Assembly (NCBI GenBank): GCA_014773175.1
Contig: VXCM01001992.1
Span: 20,328 to 84,327 of the forward strand
Reading direction: 5' to 3'
Source of the DNA: Lucifuga dentata
Taxonomy: Eukaryota; Chordata; Actinopteri; Ophidiiformes; Bythitidae
DNA length: 64,000 bases
Both the position numbers and the translations under genes were made by a program. Below, piece by piece: positions 46,503 through 59,400 of this stretch. The first letter of the stretch is position 1, and every line of letters starts with the position of its first letter. The notes under the pieces were generated by a model. That model was not told where the DNA came from and made no database searches. It saw only the letters and a list, made by a program, of their open reading frames with translations.

Positions 46503-46627
46503 GTCCTGACAGGAGTTTGCAAAAAAGATCCTTGGGTTAAAAAAAAAAAGTCATATGTTGTAGTNGTCCTGACAGGAGTTTGCAAAAAAGATCCTTGGGT
46601 TAAAAAAAAAAAGTCATATGTTGTAGT
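46503..46627. other. 62-bp duplication around a single N (probable assembly artefact)
   Basis: 46503-46564 and 46566-46627 are the same sequence joined by an N at 46565. Confidence 0.85.
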
Positions 46628-46989
46628 GCAAAAGTAGCTGTTATTTTATAGCATTTTGCATGGAATATATTAATTGCTAACTAGATGTTTCTGTTCTATT
46701 GCTGTCTAATTTGCTAGTTATAACTGTAACATCATTATTTGTGTCAGAAACCTGTTGATGTTGCAGTTCTTTGGTCAATGATAAACATCAACTCATAGAT
46801 TACTGAATGTCCCTTTAAGAACATATGGGGAGAATATGTGAGGCATCTTTTTGTTTGTGCCAAGATGGAGATGAATGCCTGCATGTTTTGAGATACTGTC
46901 GGTTCTTTGAAACATCTTTTCCATCTTATCAGCTCCTCATCTCTTCTGCTTCTTGTCCAATCAATCCGTCTTCATTCCCCCCCACCCCC

Positions 46990-47038
46990 NNNNNNNNNNN
47001 NNNNNNNNNNNNNNNNNNNNNNNNNNNNNNNNNNNNNN
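46990..47038. other. Assembly gap (49 N) in a C-run
   Basis: Run of Ns flanked by poly-C on both sides. The true length is unknown, and frames across it are meaningless. Confidence 0.98.
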
Positions 47039-47044
47039 CCCCCC

Positions 47045-47420
47045 CCCCCACCACCACAGAGCAAGGCTGTCAGAGTTTTAGGGATCCGGTGAGCTGTGAA
47101 ATCGCACAAATTGCTGTTGCTTTGCGTCTGGCCCAGCAACAGAGGAGGAGAGAAAGGGAGAAAGGGAAAGAGAGAGATTTTCTGCTTCAACACTTCTGAA
47201 CCTGAATCACCCCCTTCCTCCCCTTATTCACTCAGATATAGACAAGCACACGCACAGCTGCATATTTACCCGCTACACTTCAAACATCCTCTCACCCCCA
47301 CCCCACCAATACACACATACACACANCCACATCAGCATCGCCACCCTCACAGTGAAGACACCTCCGCCACTTTGCTTCAGTGTCCGGGTCACTTCACATA
47401 ACAACTTGACGAGAGCATGC
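47045..47420. other. Mixed-composition stretch after the gap
   Basis: 47050-47170 is repeat-free with a helix-like frame (SCEIAQIAVALRLAQQQRRR, 47090-47150) followed by purine-rich (GGGAGAAA) and CA-rich sequence. I do not recognise a protein and see no convincing splice sites on both sides, so I treat it as non-coding, possibly a conserved element. Confidence 0.2.
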
Positions 47421-49340
47421 AGCCCTCAAGAGGAATAAAACCCCTTCTTGACCTGAGGAGAGCTATTTCAGCCACCTCTGCTAAAAAGAGCAACGCCACC
47501 ATCACCGCCACCACACACAAGCACACGCACACCGGCCCATCTTAAGAAACACCCTTTAAGATGTGATGCAAAGTTAGAAAAGGGCAAAAACAGCCACAAC
47601 AACATGTTGTGACTGTTTTTGCACTTTTCACAATTCGTGTTGTACCAGGTAAGAAGTGGGTGAGTGTTAGGCCATACAGATGTGAATGGTGAGCGATCAC
47701 CTAAATGCATTATTTAAACAATAAAATAGTGGCATATTATTCTCAACAGTAACTGTTTAGACCTATTCAGTAATATGATTTGTTGCTCATAAGACAAAAT
47801 ATAACTTAATTAAAGGGGATACCCATAATGTTCTTATTTTTATTTAGGTGTCTTTGTTTTAAACCGAGTGTTTTAACACAGCGATCTACATCTGTGCTCC
47901 CTTGTTGCATTACTGTTGTGCACACTGAGTGAAAACAGGCTGTTTAGTTGCTGTCATTTTAAGGCCTATTCCTGTAAATCCAACTCTGTTTTGATTGGCC
48001 AGCGGTGAAACATGGACTGTGAAATTGGTCAAACGCTTGTTAGCCTTGTATCTGATGTCCATTAAGTGTAAATTCAAATTTGTTACATGTTGATGTAAAC
48101 ATGTTACAAAAGTAAAGGACTAATCAAAAACAAAGCTTTCAGGACCTATGGGTTTGACTTATTGGATGCATCTCTAAGTTTTCAACTTTGACAATGTTTA
48201 ACACATATTCCCTGCTGCATTACACTATAAAAATTAAACAAAAGAACAAAATAGATATGTCCCTTTTACCCTAAGGTATGATATTACAGAATGCACTATA
48301 TGCAGACAAATCCCACAAGTCCAATATTTATCCTGTGACTCATGATTTGAATTTGAATTACAATCATTACATGAAAAGAAATGTCTTTTTTTTAAATAAG
48401 GAAAATATGTTAACTGAAGTGTTTAAGAAACTTTTCTCATTACTCGCTCAGTTGATGATGAGCCATGTTAGCAGGAATTTGTCTTGATAGATAAAAGCAT
48501 ACCATAACTTACATAATAGCTCAGTCAATGACATGCATTGACTCACCGATTCAATGACAAAGCAAGTGATGCACTCTGCAAAGAAACACTGCAGAGGACA
48601 AAATAGATACTAGACTAGGAATTTACAACTCTGTGTACAAATCAAACATATAGCAACCTATCGAGCTGTCCAAATACATTTGTCAGTGTGTGGGCTATGT
48701 GCATTGTAGCAGCTTAATGTGTTACATAAACCAAAAACCATCTCTGCTGCCCTCTAGTGGAACAAGTCATCTACATCCCTGAGATCTAAACAAAATTCTG
48801 AAAAGTTGACGCTCTCACCTAGGAATAGGGGTTAAGGTAAACTGAATATATAATATTAAACTTGTGTTTTTTTCAGAAGTGGTTTGCTCATGAACAGAAC
48901 ATTATTAGTAATATGAGAAAACATGAATTTAGATGGAAGAAGTCCACTTAAAAGACTTTTTGGGTATTTGTTGTACATATTTAAATTGAACAGCATCACT
49001 CCTACAACTATAATAAAGCAAACAACTTAATATAAAGATGATAAAAGAATTTTTTATAAAAGAAATTTATTAAAGAGAGTTAAACTACACTCTATACAGA
49101 GATAACAACTATGTGTATATAGCAGATGTATTGAAAACTTGAGATACAGTGACCTCTAGTGGCAGCGAGGTGATTTCTATGAGCCACGGCAGTTGGCTTC
49201 AGATTGAAATCAGAACATTCAGGTTCACGGCAGATTTGTCCCACACAACAAAGTTTTAAACTCAGTCTAAACTGTAGTTGCAGCTAAATGAAGAGCAACA
49301 GCACCACAATGTATTTTTTAACAGTTAGAGAGATTTTGAT
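47421..49340. other. Intergenic, nothing recognised
   Basis: AT-rich DNA with no gene or named repeat. The frames at 47468-47710 and 48278-48487 have no known motif. Confidence 0.5.
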
Positions 49341-49513
49341 CCATCCATCATCCATCCATTCTCTATACTAGTACATCATGCAAGTCCACAGGGAGCTGGA
49401 GCTTGTTGGACCCTGGGTAAGAGACAGGTGACACCCTGGACAGGTTGCCAGTCCATCATAGTGCTGATACAAAGAGAAACACCCCAGTTGGATTTGAATC
49501 AAGAACCATCTTG
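49341..49513 (-). mobile_element. tRNA-type SINE fragment, reverse orientation
   Basis: Starts ccatccatcatccatccattctctat, the reverse complement of the SINE tail, then cacagggagctggagc and caccctggacaggttgccagtccatca, and ends with ggatttgaatcaagaaccatc, matching the B-box-side of the element. The A-box part and much of the middle are missing. Same superfamily as 7794-8095. Confidence 0.7.
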
Positions 49514-50559
49514 TTTTATTGTCATTTTTGAGGGTGCAGTGTGTGGCACCTGGCTCACAGTTTGAGCCCCACGTCTAATTACAGTAACAACAAGATTCAG
49601 CAACACCACAAGCTACAAGCTATTAATATACCGTAGAACTGAATTAAGACCTCTCTGATATGGTCTCACTACAAAATTGAACCGTTTAAGCTCCACAAAG
49701 ATAATATTTATTGTTCTGTTGTTTTGTTGTTTTTTTTTTATGCACACCATTAAATTGGTTAAAACCAGCAAAACTTTGTTGTCACAGGTTGACATTTGGC
49801 TTTGAGTAATACTGGTGCACTGACATGAAATGAGACGTCACACACACCTACTTAGTGATTTGACTTTCACAGAGGCCTACCTATTATAGATATATCTATT
49901 AATGTACAGCAATGTGATTCATTTCATATCTCATAAATTTCTCTTCTGCTAATACTTCTGATTGAAGAGTGTAAACATTTACCATCAAAACAGGCTGAGT
50001 TAGTAACATGTAAACCCACTTTGTCTTTGTGAGCTCTGAGGGGCAAACAGCAGCGTCATAATGAGCTAGTGTCATGACTCATTCAGTTAAAGACACACAA
50101 CTCGCTCTGCTGGAAACCGAAAAAAACCCTGCTAAGCTGTTTATGCACATGAGTAGGTGTTAAAGATAAGGGTCTTGTGAAAGGCATCTCAGAAAATCTC
50201 CAAAAACCTTTGGTGTCATTTGAAAATCGTGTTCTGAGTAAATGTATTTCTAAAACAACCTGTGTGCTGCTGTGGAAAAGAAGTGATGAATTAAAGTTTA
50301 TGAATATCTAGAAAATACAATAGATCCATATAATTCAATCATTTATTCAACCAAGGACTTGAATCATCTCCTTTATTTATTTTTTTATTTTTTAATCTAA
50401 TTATTTTCTATTACACTGTTAAAGTAGGTGCTAAGTAAATGGTGGCTGAATTGTTTTGTAACAGATCTTGTCATGCTTCTGTAGCCTTTGTTCTCTGGCT
50501 AAGTGGTGCATATTCATAGCAGCAGTGTGGATGTGGTGGGAAGCACCTCGCAGACACCA
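49514..50559. other. Intergenic DNA upstream of il21r
   Basis: AT-rich, with a poly-T run near 49730. No gene recognised. The proximal il21r promoter is probably at its right end. Confidence 0.5.
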
Positions 50560-50718
50560 TCACAGGGTTCAAAACCACATCCTGAGTCACGCCACTGATG
50601 ATGACGCTTTCGCTGCGACAGAACCTGAACATTGTTCCACTAAACACACTCAGAGGCGTCTCTGCGTCAGTCCATCAGCCTGGTGTCTGATACGTGGCAG
50701 AGTTTGAAGTGAGAAAGG
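50560..50718 (+). promoter_or_regulatory. il21r: Probable il21r promoter and untranslated first exon
   Basis: A TGAGTCA AP-1 consensus lies at 50583-50589, followed by a GC-richer stretch that ends in a good donor (gaaagg|gtaaga at 50719). A matching acceptor (tttagttccag) ends at 51063, 37 bp before the il21r ATG. I infer an untranslated exon from roughly 50600 to 50718, spliced to the exon with the start codon. AP-1 fits a receptor expressed in activated lymphocytes, but a single heptamer is weak evidence. Confidence 0.4.
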
Positions 50719-51000
50719 GTAAGATTGTTGATTATTTCATTTATTCTAACACAGAAAATATACTTTAAAAAAATATTGACCATTTAAGAGCAGTTAATCA
50801 CTTATTATTTTGATTAGTAAAGAGTAACCATTTATGAAACTATTCAATTCTTAAAGTGGTGATGCTAATAATGTTGTATCATATATATGTGACATTGTAG
50901 ATAGATATTTATATTGGGCAGGAGGAAATCCCAGAGGAAGTCATTTTTTTTCTTTCCTTTTTTCTGTGTGTGTGTGGAGGGGTGGTGGCAGTGGAGGGTG

Positions 51001-51021
51001 TGTGTGTGTGTGTGTGTGTGN
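51001..51021. repeat. (TG)n microsatellite ending at N
   Basis: TG run in the 5' UTR intron of il21r, followed by an N at 51021. Confidence 0.9.
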
Positions 51022-51099
51022 ACATAACTTAATCCTAACTGCCATGTCCACGTTTAGTTCCAGCTGCTGTTAGCTCTCCTGTCTCAGCGGCTCGTCCTC

Positions 51100-51160
51100 A
51101 TGGCTGTTCAGCTCACGTTCCTGTTGCTGCTGCTGGACGTCTTCTTGTTGATTCATTATG
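51100..51160 (+). CDS. il21r: il21r coding exon 1: signal peptide
   Basis: ATG at 51100 opens MAVQLTFLLLLLDVFLLIHY, a hydrophobic signal peptide. Donor gtaggc at 51161, phase 1. This is the only in-frame ATG with a signal peptide before the first Cys exon. Confidence 0.85.
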
Positions 51161-52010
51161 GTAGGCCATGTCTTGTTGTGTTTGTCTTGGCCAAAATGAG
51201 TTTCCAAACTTTCTGGTTTAACAAATAATTTAAATATCATTCTGATGCTGTAAATAAAGCTCAGCTGTTAAATTTAGCAAATGCAAGCTTTGTAACTGAC
51301 CGCTTTCCTTTCTGCTGCAGTCGCATCTTTGTGCAATGTCACCTGCACAACAGACTACAAAACTTCCCTCAACTGTTCCTGCTCAGGATCTGTGCCGTCA
51401 TTTCCCATCCAACTAGAAGCAAACTGCAGGTAAAAGTTGTCGTCAGTGTTTCTGTATATAGTATATTATAGAATATATGACTTTTATCACAGTCACAGCA
51501 CATCTAGCTTTCATTTCTATGGTAAACTGGGAGCCAGCGATTGATTTTTCCCCTTTGAATTTACACATAATCACAGTAACTGTATATGTTTGTTTGTGAG
51601 TGTCATGTTCCGACAATATTAAGATATCTGTAACTCCAAAGCCATCATTGTCATCATATAATTTGGGGTTTTTTGTTTTTTTTTTAAACAAAATTAAAAG
51701 TGATTAATAAGATCAAACAGAGGGTAACTTTTTGGGAAATATTTGGTAGTAGCATTCACTCACACAACAGTGCAGGCCCACAATTTACCTTATGTTTGAT
51801 TGTTATTGGAATAAGATGCCTGCATACATATGTCACATAATAATAAAGTATTCCAGTTCGAATGATTCAGATCATTTTTGTTGCTGTCAGATATGTAAAT
51901 GTTTTAGTCTGAAACAAGCAACTAGCAAACAAACAACGCCAGGATTTGGTTTTCATGATTCAGATTCAAAGGCTTTATTGTCATCTGCACAGAGAGGTTT
52001 TCCATAAAAT

Positions 52011-52058
<48 letters not shown>

Positions 52059-55000
52059 NAAAAAAAAAAAAAAAAAAAAAAAAACTGACAGGAGATAAAG
52101 ACGTACAAGAAGTCCATTGTCTTTCTTTGAAGCCTTTCAGGGTATAACAATTTTACTGTAAAGGACTGTACTGGTGACTTTGCATGTTTGAGCCCAATTA
52201 ATACTATCCACATACATGTTATGCTACTGCCAACCATATTCCAAAACATGAAACCATTTTTAAGTTTTTGTGTTATTTTACCAAATCTCCTAATCTTTTA
52301 AACTCAAATGTTCACATGATGCATGCACCTTAAAATTCAATGTTTCCTGCTAACACTTTTGCGTGATCACAGAAGAAGATGATGTTATTTTGACAAAAAA
52401 TGTACTTGACGTCTTTTTGCTGTGGCGGTTATCTCAAGCACGTTTCAAGTCTCTAAAAGTTGATTTTTGTAGCCTACTGGAATGAACTTATGGAACATGC
52501 AACATATGTGTTGTAGGACTGAAGAACAGGAGGTTAATGGCAGCTGTGAAGTCAAGCCGCCTCAGTCCTGGTGCGTGATGCATCCACAGTGTTTTGATTG
52601 CGTTACGTCCGTCGAAACCAACTGCACCACCAGTGTTCATCACCGAGACGGCCAAGTTGGAATGATGAAGAGTGAGTCATCCAGCTGGATATTGAGTGAA
52701 ATGGGTAGGTGAACAAAGTGATTAGAACTGAGAGAGAAATTTCACTTTTCATAACTTCTGGTGAACAGATGAGAAGATACACAGAAATGAAGATCAGAGA
52801 CAACGTATGATCATAAGTGACAGTGTATGACATCAACTTTTAAATGTACAAATTGTTTGGAAAATCAAATTTCTAGTATATTTTAGCCCTTCTGACATTA
52901 AAACTTTTTCTTTTTACAAAATATTTTACACATATTTATACCACAGAACAGAGTCAGCTGTGCATGTTCGTCTTCACAAATCGTTTGCGTTTTTAAAATT
53001 TATTTGGTTTAAACCATTTTTTGGTACCACATGGGTAGTCTGTGCCACAGAGGATGATACGAATGCCAGAAAGTTTAGAAAGTCCATGGATTTTTTTTTC
53101 TTCAATTTACCCAAATTATCTTGTAACCATAAACCTCAGATGAAGCTAAGTGATCAAAATAGTTTGCAGCTGCTGCTTGTATTGCAGAATAACAAGCTAT
53201 TTTCAATTTCATAATAATCTCAATGAGATTTTACTTTCACAGTGAAGCCTTTGCAGCCTTTCAATGTTCAAGTGACAACTGGTGACAGATTCTTCAACAT
53301 AACATGGGACATCAATAACCACCTAGAAGAGCCTCTTACATACAATGTCCGAATAAGAGCGAACAAAGACTTGTCAAAGGTAATATTTGGGTAAAAACAA
53401 ATTGTGTTTGTGGCGTTGTAGCAGCATCATGGTGCTCCTCTTGTGCAAAAATAACAAGTTCTCCATTATTTCCTGACAGGATCCAGTTTATTCCCTTTCA
53501 GTTGATCAAAACTTCATGCTGATATACGATGAAAAACTGCAACCACAGACCAAATATACTGTGGATGTTCAAGCCAAAATGTCTCCTCAAGCCATTTACG
53601 AGGGTCCCTGGAGTGAGTGGAGTTCCCCCGCAGAGCTGGAGACTTCTGGGATGACTGAAGGTGCAGCAGTGCCGGACTTTTCTGTACTAATAACTTTGGA
53701 CATTAAATTTTGTATTTCTGAAAGTTGGATACAGATACACTTTTCTTGTTTTTCTGTTTGTATGTTCAATGTAAATGCTGACATTTGAGGAACAGGCAGA
53801 TTAACGTTAAGCTAACCTGTGTCTGATTTTACAGGAGCTGATGCGCGCTGGTGGTACTTCTCCTTCTCTGTCATTTTCCTGTTAGGTCTCCTCATACTGG
53901 GTTATTCACAAAAAATGTGAGTACATACTGGAGTAACTTTCAGCATTCAGGAAGTTGTTCTTGACAAATAAGAAACACACCTCCGCACTCTTAGAAACCA
54001 CATTATTAACATATTGATTGATCAAATTTGAGATTAGTTGAACTTTTTTTTTTTTTTTTTTTTTTTTTTGCAAAACTACGCCGAATTACTTTATATGTTT
54101 CTGACTTTTGCATTATCCATACCAAGACTGACATGATAGACATGACAGATGATACATAATTAACTTTTCTTTGTTTCCCACAACACAGTGTGATTTTGCC
54201 AATTCAGTATTCAAAAGTATGTTTTCTCTGTTTTGAAACATGATGTTCCAATATTACTCTCGTTTCTATCTTTTAAAGAAAAAAAAAGTTCAGAGAGCCA
54301 AAAGTAATTTGTGGTTTTACTTTTCATTGAATTTTCCACTCATTGATTACATGAAAAGCTGCACTGTAAAGAAAAAAAAAAAAAAAAAAANAAAAAAAAA
54401 AAAAAAAAAAGTTCTCTGAGACAGAACTGCAAACTTCTACTTATGAAAATCATATTTGCCAAACATGTAAACGACAAACAAAAGTGACATTTCTGCAATT
54501 TCAAGGCCTTGTTTGCTGTTTACAGACTGTGTGAAGGACTTGATCAAAAACAAATCACATTTTCCAGAAACAATCTAGAATCTTTTCTGTCTTGTAACAT
54601 TTTTCTATTTCTCTCCCTGGATTTTTTTTTTTTTTTTTNTTTTTTTTTTTTTTTTCTATAATTGAACAGAAAAACAAAAACTTTTTTCTTACAAATTTCT
54701 GGAATTTCTCTCCAGATTTTATTCTTGACAGGAATGTCAAATTTTTCACAGTCCAAACTTTTAGATTTGTCTAATCCTGACTAGGATTTTTTTTTCTTTT
54801 GCAACCCAGGTCACAAAATAAAAAAAATTGCAAAATTACTTTAGACTCAAACAATCCACCAAACAATATGTATAAAGAACTATATATATATGAGCAGTGT
54901 TTAATTTTCTGCTGGTCAGTTTCAGCTGCAGAAAACAACTAAGCAAAGAAAAAGCATATTAAGACTTAAGGTCAGCAGCACTTTGTCTTCCAGTAAATGA

Positions 55001-56362
55001 TTAGTGAAACTTTTCACAGGTTCAGTTTACACTTTCCTGGCATCACCTCCCACATATAGAGAAACCACTGCTGCTGCATGTATCTTCATGCAGAGGCCAC
55101 ACTTTGCACTCAAATGGCTCGCAGACATAGGAAGTTATGCAGAGCATCAATATCAAGATGTGAAAACATTTCATTGGTTCATATCTCACAGTTACAAAAA
55201 ATAGAAAAGAATGACTGCAAAAATAAATTTCCATTTAATTAGATTTCTTTATACAGTATTTGCTATTATGAACTGTGATTCTCTTTAGGTAGAGAATGAC
55301 GTCATATCTATCTGATCCATTAGATTTTAGCTTGAGTTCTGAGTATTGCACAGCTTATATCAGTCAGTTCCAATAAATCTTATGTAGTATCTATGTTCTG
55401 CACATTTTGCAGAAATGTCAAGTATATTTCTGATTTAGTTTTAACTTTATATCATGATCTCAGAAGCTAAGACATTTAAAATGCTTTGCTAAAACACTGT
55501 GAGCTGTGGTTGCACTATGATTATGGGTTTGATTTAGTTTCCAAATGTTATGTATACAAGTTAATATGTATGAAATATAACAGTCTGCTAGACTCCAAAC
55601 TATGGTGTGACGAGGGAGATTCATTCCACCACCAAAGAAAACAGACTGTAAAAAGGTGATGATTACATTAAAAGGAAAGTTTAATTTATTATCAGCCAGA
55701 ATATCCACAAAAAATGTGAGATGCTGACCAATTAATTTTTACACCTCCCTATAAAGCATAGAAATGTTTCATCTTTCTGTTCTAAATCTTGCAACATTCA
55801 GTATGTAGTGTAATTTTACCTGATCTTACATGGAAATTTAAAATTTTACAATCATTTTTCTACTTATGACATCACATTCTGAAAACTCTAAATCAGAAAA
55901 CTTTCATTGGTCACCGCTTCTCTTCTGTACACCTCAGCTACTGACAATGAAAACAGAACAGAAAACAGAACATGAAAAGTGAATTACAAATAGCATTTCA
56001 TTTTTCATTTCTGTGGCATTATTGTCATCGATTCATTTTGGATTCGTTTCAGGTTTTGGCTGAAAAGACTCCGGGTGATCACCTACATTCCCAGGCCAAA
56101 TGAGTTTTTCAAGCCCCTCTACAGCGCTCACGAAGGGAAGTTTGAGGTAAGAGAAAGCAAAACAAAAGCAGCTCATTGGGGTTTATGTAATTTCCAAATT
56201 TGCCCAGCAGGTGTTGCCAAAATGGGACTTTCAGCACATCTGGAGGGTGCTCACTGGAACTTCCCCTTGATTTTACATTTAAATTGCCCTCTTGATGTAA
56301 ATGAGTCAGTGTGCAGGGGCTTCAAGGCTCTTGTTTTTATGTATGACACACTGTGGGCAGAT

Positions 56363-56400
<38 letters not shown>

Positions 56401-59400
56401 TAGTTGTGTTCCCTCCCCAGTGGAAAATCTACCCCTGATAATTCTAACTCACCGTTTCAGCTGGGCTAAAGCTTAGCTTGTTTTTTTTAGTTGTTTTTTA
56501 GTTGTTGGAGGAACAAAGTTTGATGTTTTTATTTATTATCCTCTCCATTACCTCAGTTATATGTTTTTCAACTCGATGTAAATTCGTATTTTTTTTCCTC
56601 ATTTGACATCCAAGGACAATCAAATATTTTTAAAAATACAACTTTCTTTTTTTTATCATAAGAAGAAAAATAAACAAACAAAAAAAGCACGTCCTGTGTG
56701 CTGGTAAATCAACATTGCGACTCTGAAATTTCAGGAGCAATGACAAATAACCTTGTTATTAGATTAACCACAGCATATTGTTGAAATTATGCAGTCAGGT
56801 TGTATTTTTGATTTTTTTTTTTTTAACCTGGGTTTCATTCAGCCAGTGATTATTGAATCGTCTCACCCTATAGAAGAGCATGAAATAATTAAAGTGAAGT
56901 TATAACTTAAAAGTCACCAATGCTGGAGAATGCTAGAATGTAATTTTGGAAAAGGAGAATCAATTTCGGGTTTAAATTTGGGCCATACAGTTGTGACATC
57001 ATTGCAGAAAAGCTACAGAGATCTGCAATTACACAAATTATTCATCAGAGGGCGCTACTCCATCAGTCAACATCCTGTAATAGAAGTTAAAGATACTAGA
57101 GAAAAGATTGCTGCTTTTAGTGTTGCTATGCTTCAAATTCTAATAAATTAACTAAACTGCACTGAACAAAGAACATTTATGTAATACTTTTTCAATAAAT
57201 ATTCTGAAGTTTTCCACAAGACAATTCAAATAAAATTTGTCAACTGTCCCTCTTACTATAGAATTATTCATTATTTATGTATTTATGTTTATTTGTATAG
57301 GGATTGATACATGAACAGATTAGGATAACGCCACGTATCGTAGCATTTATAGCCATTTATAAAGGCTAATTTGCAAAGCTTGTCCCTAGACGGGCTTTTG
57401 CAGAAATGCATCCAGTATAATAGAGTATAAAATAATATTAAAACATGTATGAGGTGATATTAATCTTATATAAGTAGCCATGGTTAAACAATAAAATGCA
57501 TGTTAAATGTATAGCCTATAATATAATACATGCAATGTGATATAAATTCTTATACCATTAAGGTAAAGCAATAAAAAAAAAAGGGAATTGACAATCACAG
57601 TTCATTATCAAATAACAATAAAATTTTTGGAACCAAGATAAAAGATTAAAAAAAAAAAAAAAAAANTAAAAAAAAAAAAAAAAAGTCACCTGATCACTTA
57701 TGGCTGCAACCTTGATCACTCTATAAGTACTGTTTTAGCTTAAATTTAAAATGATCTCACTTATAATCCAATTTAAACCCTGTTATCAGGAATGTTCTGT
57801 ATCAAAACTGTTCATATAATTTCCTTTTAATAGTTTCCATATAATATAAAGTCTTCAGAACAGTAATTATTAATTTTATGATGTAGAAAAAAATGGGACA
57901 ATATCACCAGCAAGAAATGTTTCATTTGCTCTTTTTAATAAACATTAATTTGTCAGGATAATATTTATCAAACTTGAATTCAGTTTTACTTATACTTTAT
58001 ATATGAAGTTGGATCATACAGACTTTTTTCATTGACTCTTTGCAACATTTTGTCTATTTATATTAAATCATCAGAAATTTCCTATAACAGGTGCCAAAGT
58101 TTATGAAAAGAGTCAAGTTCCTTTAGTTATTCACAGAGATTTCTTTTGAAGGGTTTTATATTGCATATTATCTTTCTGGATCAGCATGACGGATGCAAAC
58201 AGCCAGAACATAAACGATTGCTGTAATATGAACACACTATCTGTGTCTTGTGGTGGAGACTCGCAGCTTTTTCACAAGCAGTTCGTGCTGTGAATATGTC
58301 GTGTCTCAGGATGTGGTGTGCATTTCTTAAACAAACTGATGTGCTTATCTGGGCAGCATATCCTGGCTTCTTCGAGCTGGTTGCAAAATATACATACTCA
58401 ACCTCTACGGCATTTCATAAATAAATTCAGTTTAAGAAGAAAGTGGTAAATATGCTAATGACACTACCTGACACTGTTGAAAAAACCCACAATGTACTCG
58501 GGTATACCAGCCTACTTCTTGCACACTTCGAACAAATAGCATTAGTGCTTTGATCAAATGGAAAAACCTGTTTTCAGTGTGTCAGCGTGCTCACAGTACA
58601 TGGCCACATATCCACGAGTTTCCTGGGGACCTTACTGGAGAAATGATTATGGGTGATACTTCCGGTGTTCGGCGGAAGTAGGAAGTAGCAGACTGACTGG
58701 CAGTATTTTCTTATTTTCGGCTTTGTTGCTGTGTGTAACTGTTAGCTAAGTGGGCTAAGCAATAATAAATTTATTAATATTCACTCGATAAGGTCACTAA
58801 TGTAGTTTTTAAATGTCGTTATGGAGCTCGGGGATGAACAAGTACCGTAAATGATAGTGGCCAGGGCCTTTATTTACCTCAGCCGCTGAGAGAACCCCTG
58901 TTTCCCTTTGCTGTCATAATTTATTTATTTATTATTTATTTATTAATTTATTTAGTTAAGTCAGCGCTCCCTGCAGCAGTTATTACGATAGGCGTGGTGA
59001 GATTCAAACCGAAATGAGAGCNTTAAGTCAGCGCTCCCTGCAGCAGTTATTACGATAGGCGTGGTGAGATTCAAACCGAAATGAGAGCGTCGTAGCCGGC
59101 TAGCAGCTTGTGTCCCAACGCTGATAGATGCACCATAACTACATTTAAAAAAAAACAAAACGCTGCCGCTATGGAGGAACATTTCATAGTTTGATCATCC
59201 CTCTATCAGCTTTTATAAAGGTTCGCTTTCATCCATTTTATCCACATTTCTGGGTTGGTGTGTTACAGCGGAGCATCGCTCGCTCCTCTCCGGGAAGGAG
59301 CTCCATGTTTGCGGCTTTGGTTCACGCTGAGTCCGGTCGTTCCTTCTGGCTGAATGATTGAGGCGCATTTATAAAACTTCTCCTGCGATAGGCAGCGTTG

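Noticed and set aside
46825..47199. 124-codon frame
   Set aside because: Runs through a 49-N gap; the length and frame across it are meaningless.
50468..50707. 79-codon frame as an alternative il21r start
   Set aside because: It ends in a stop at 50707, has no signal peptide continuity with the receptor, and the region fits an untranslated exon better.
58961..59182. 73-codon minus-strand frame
   Set aside because: Contains the N-joined duplication and repeats itself; artefact.
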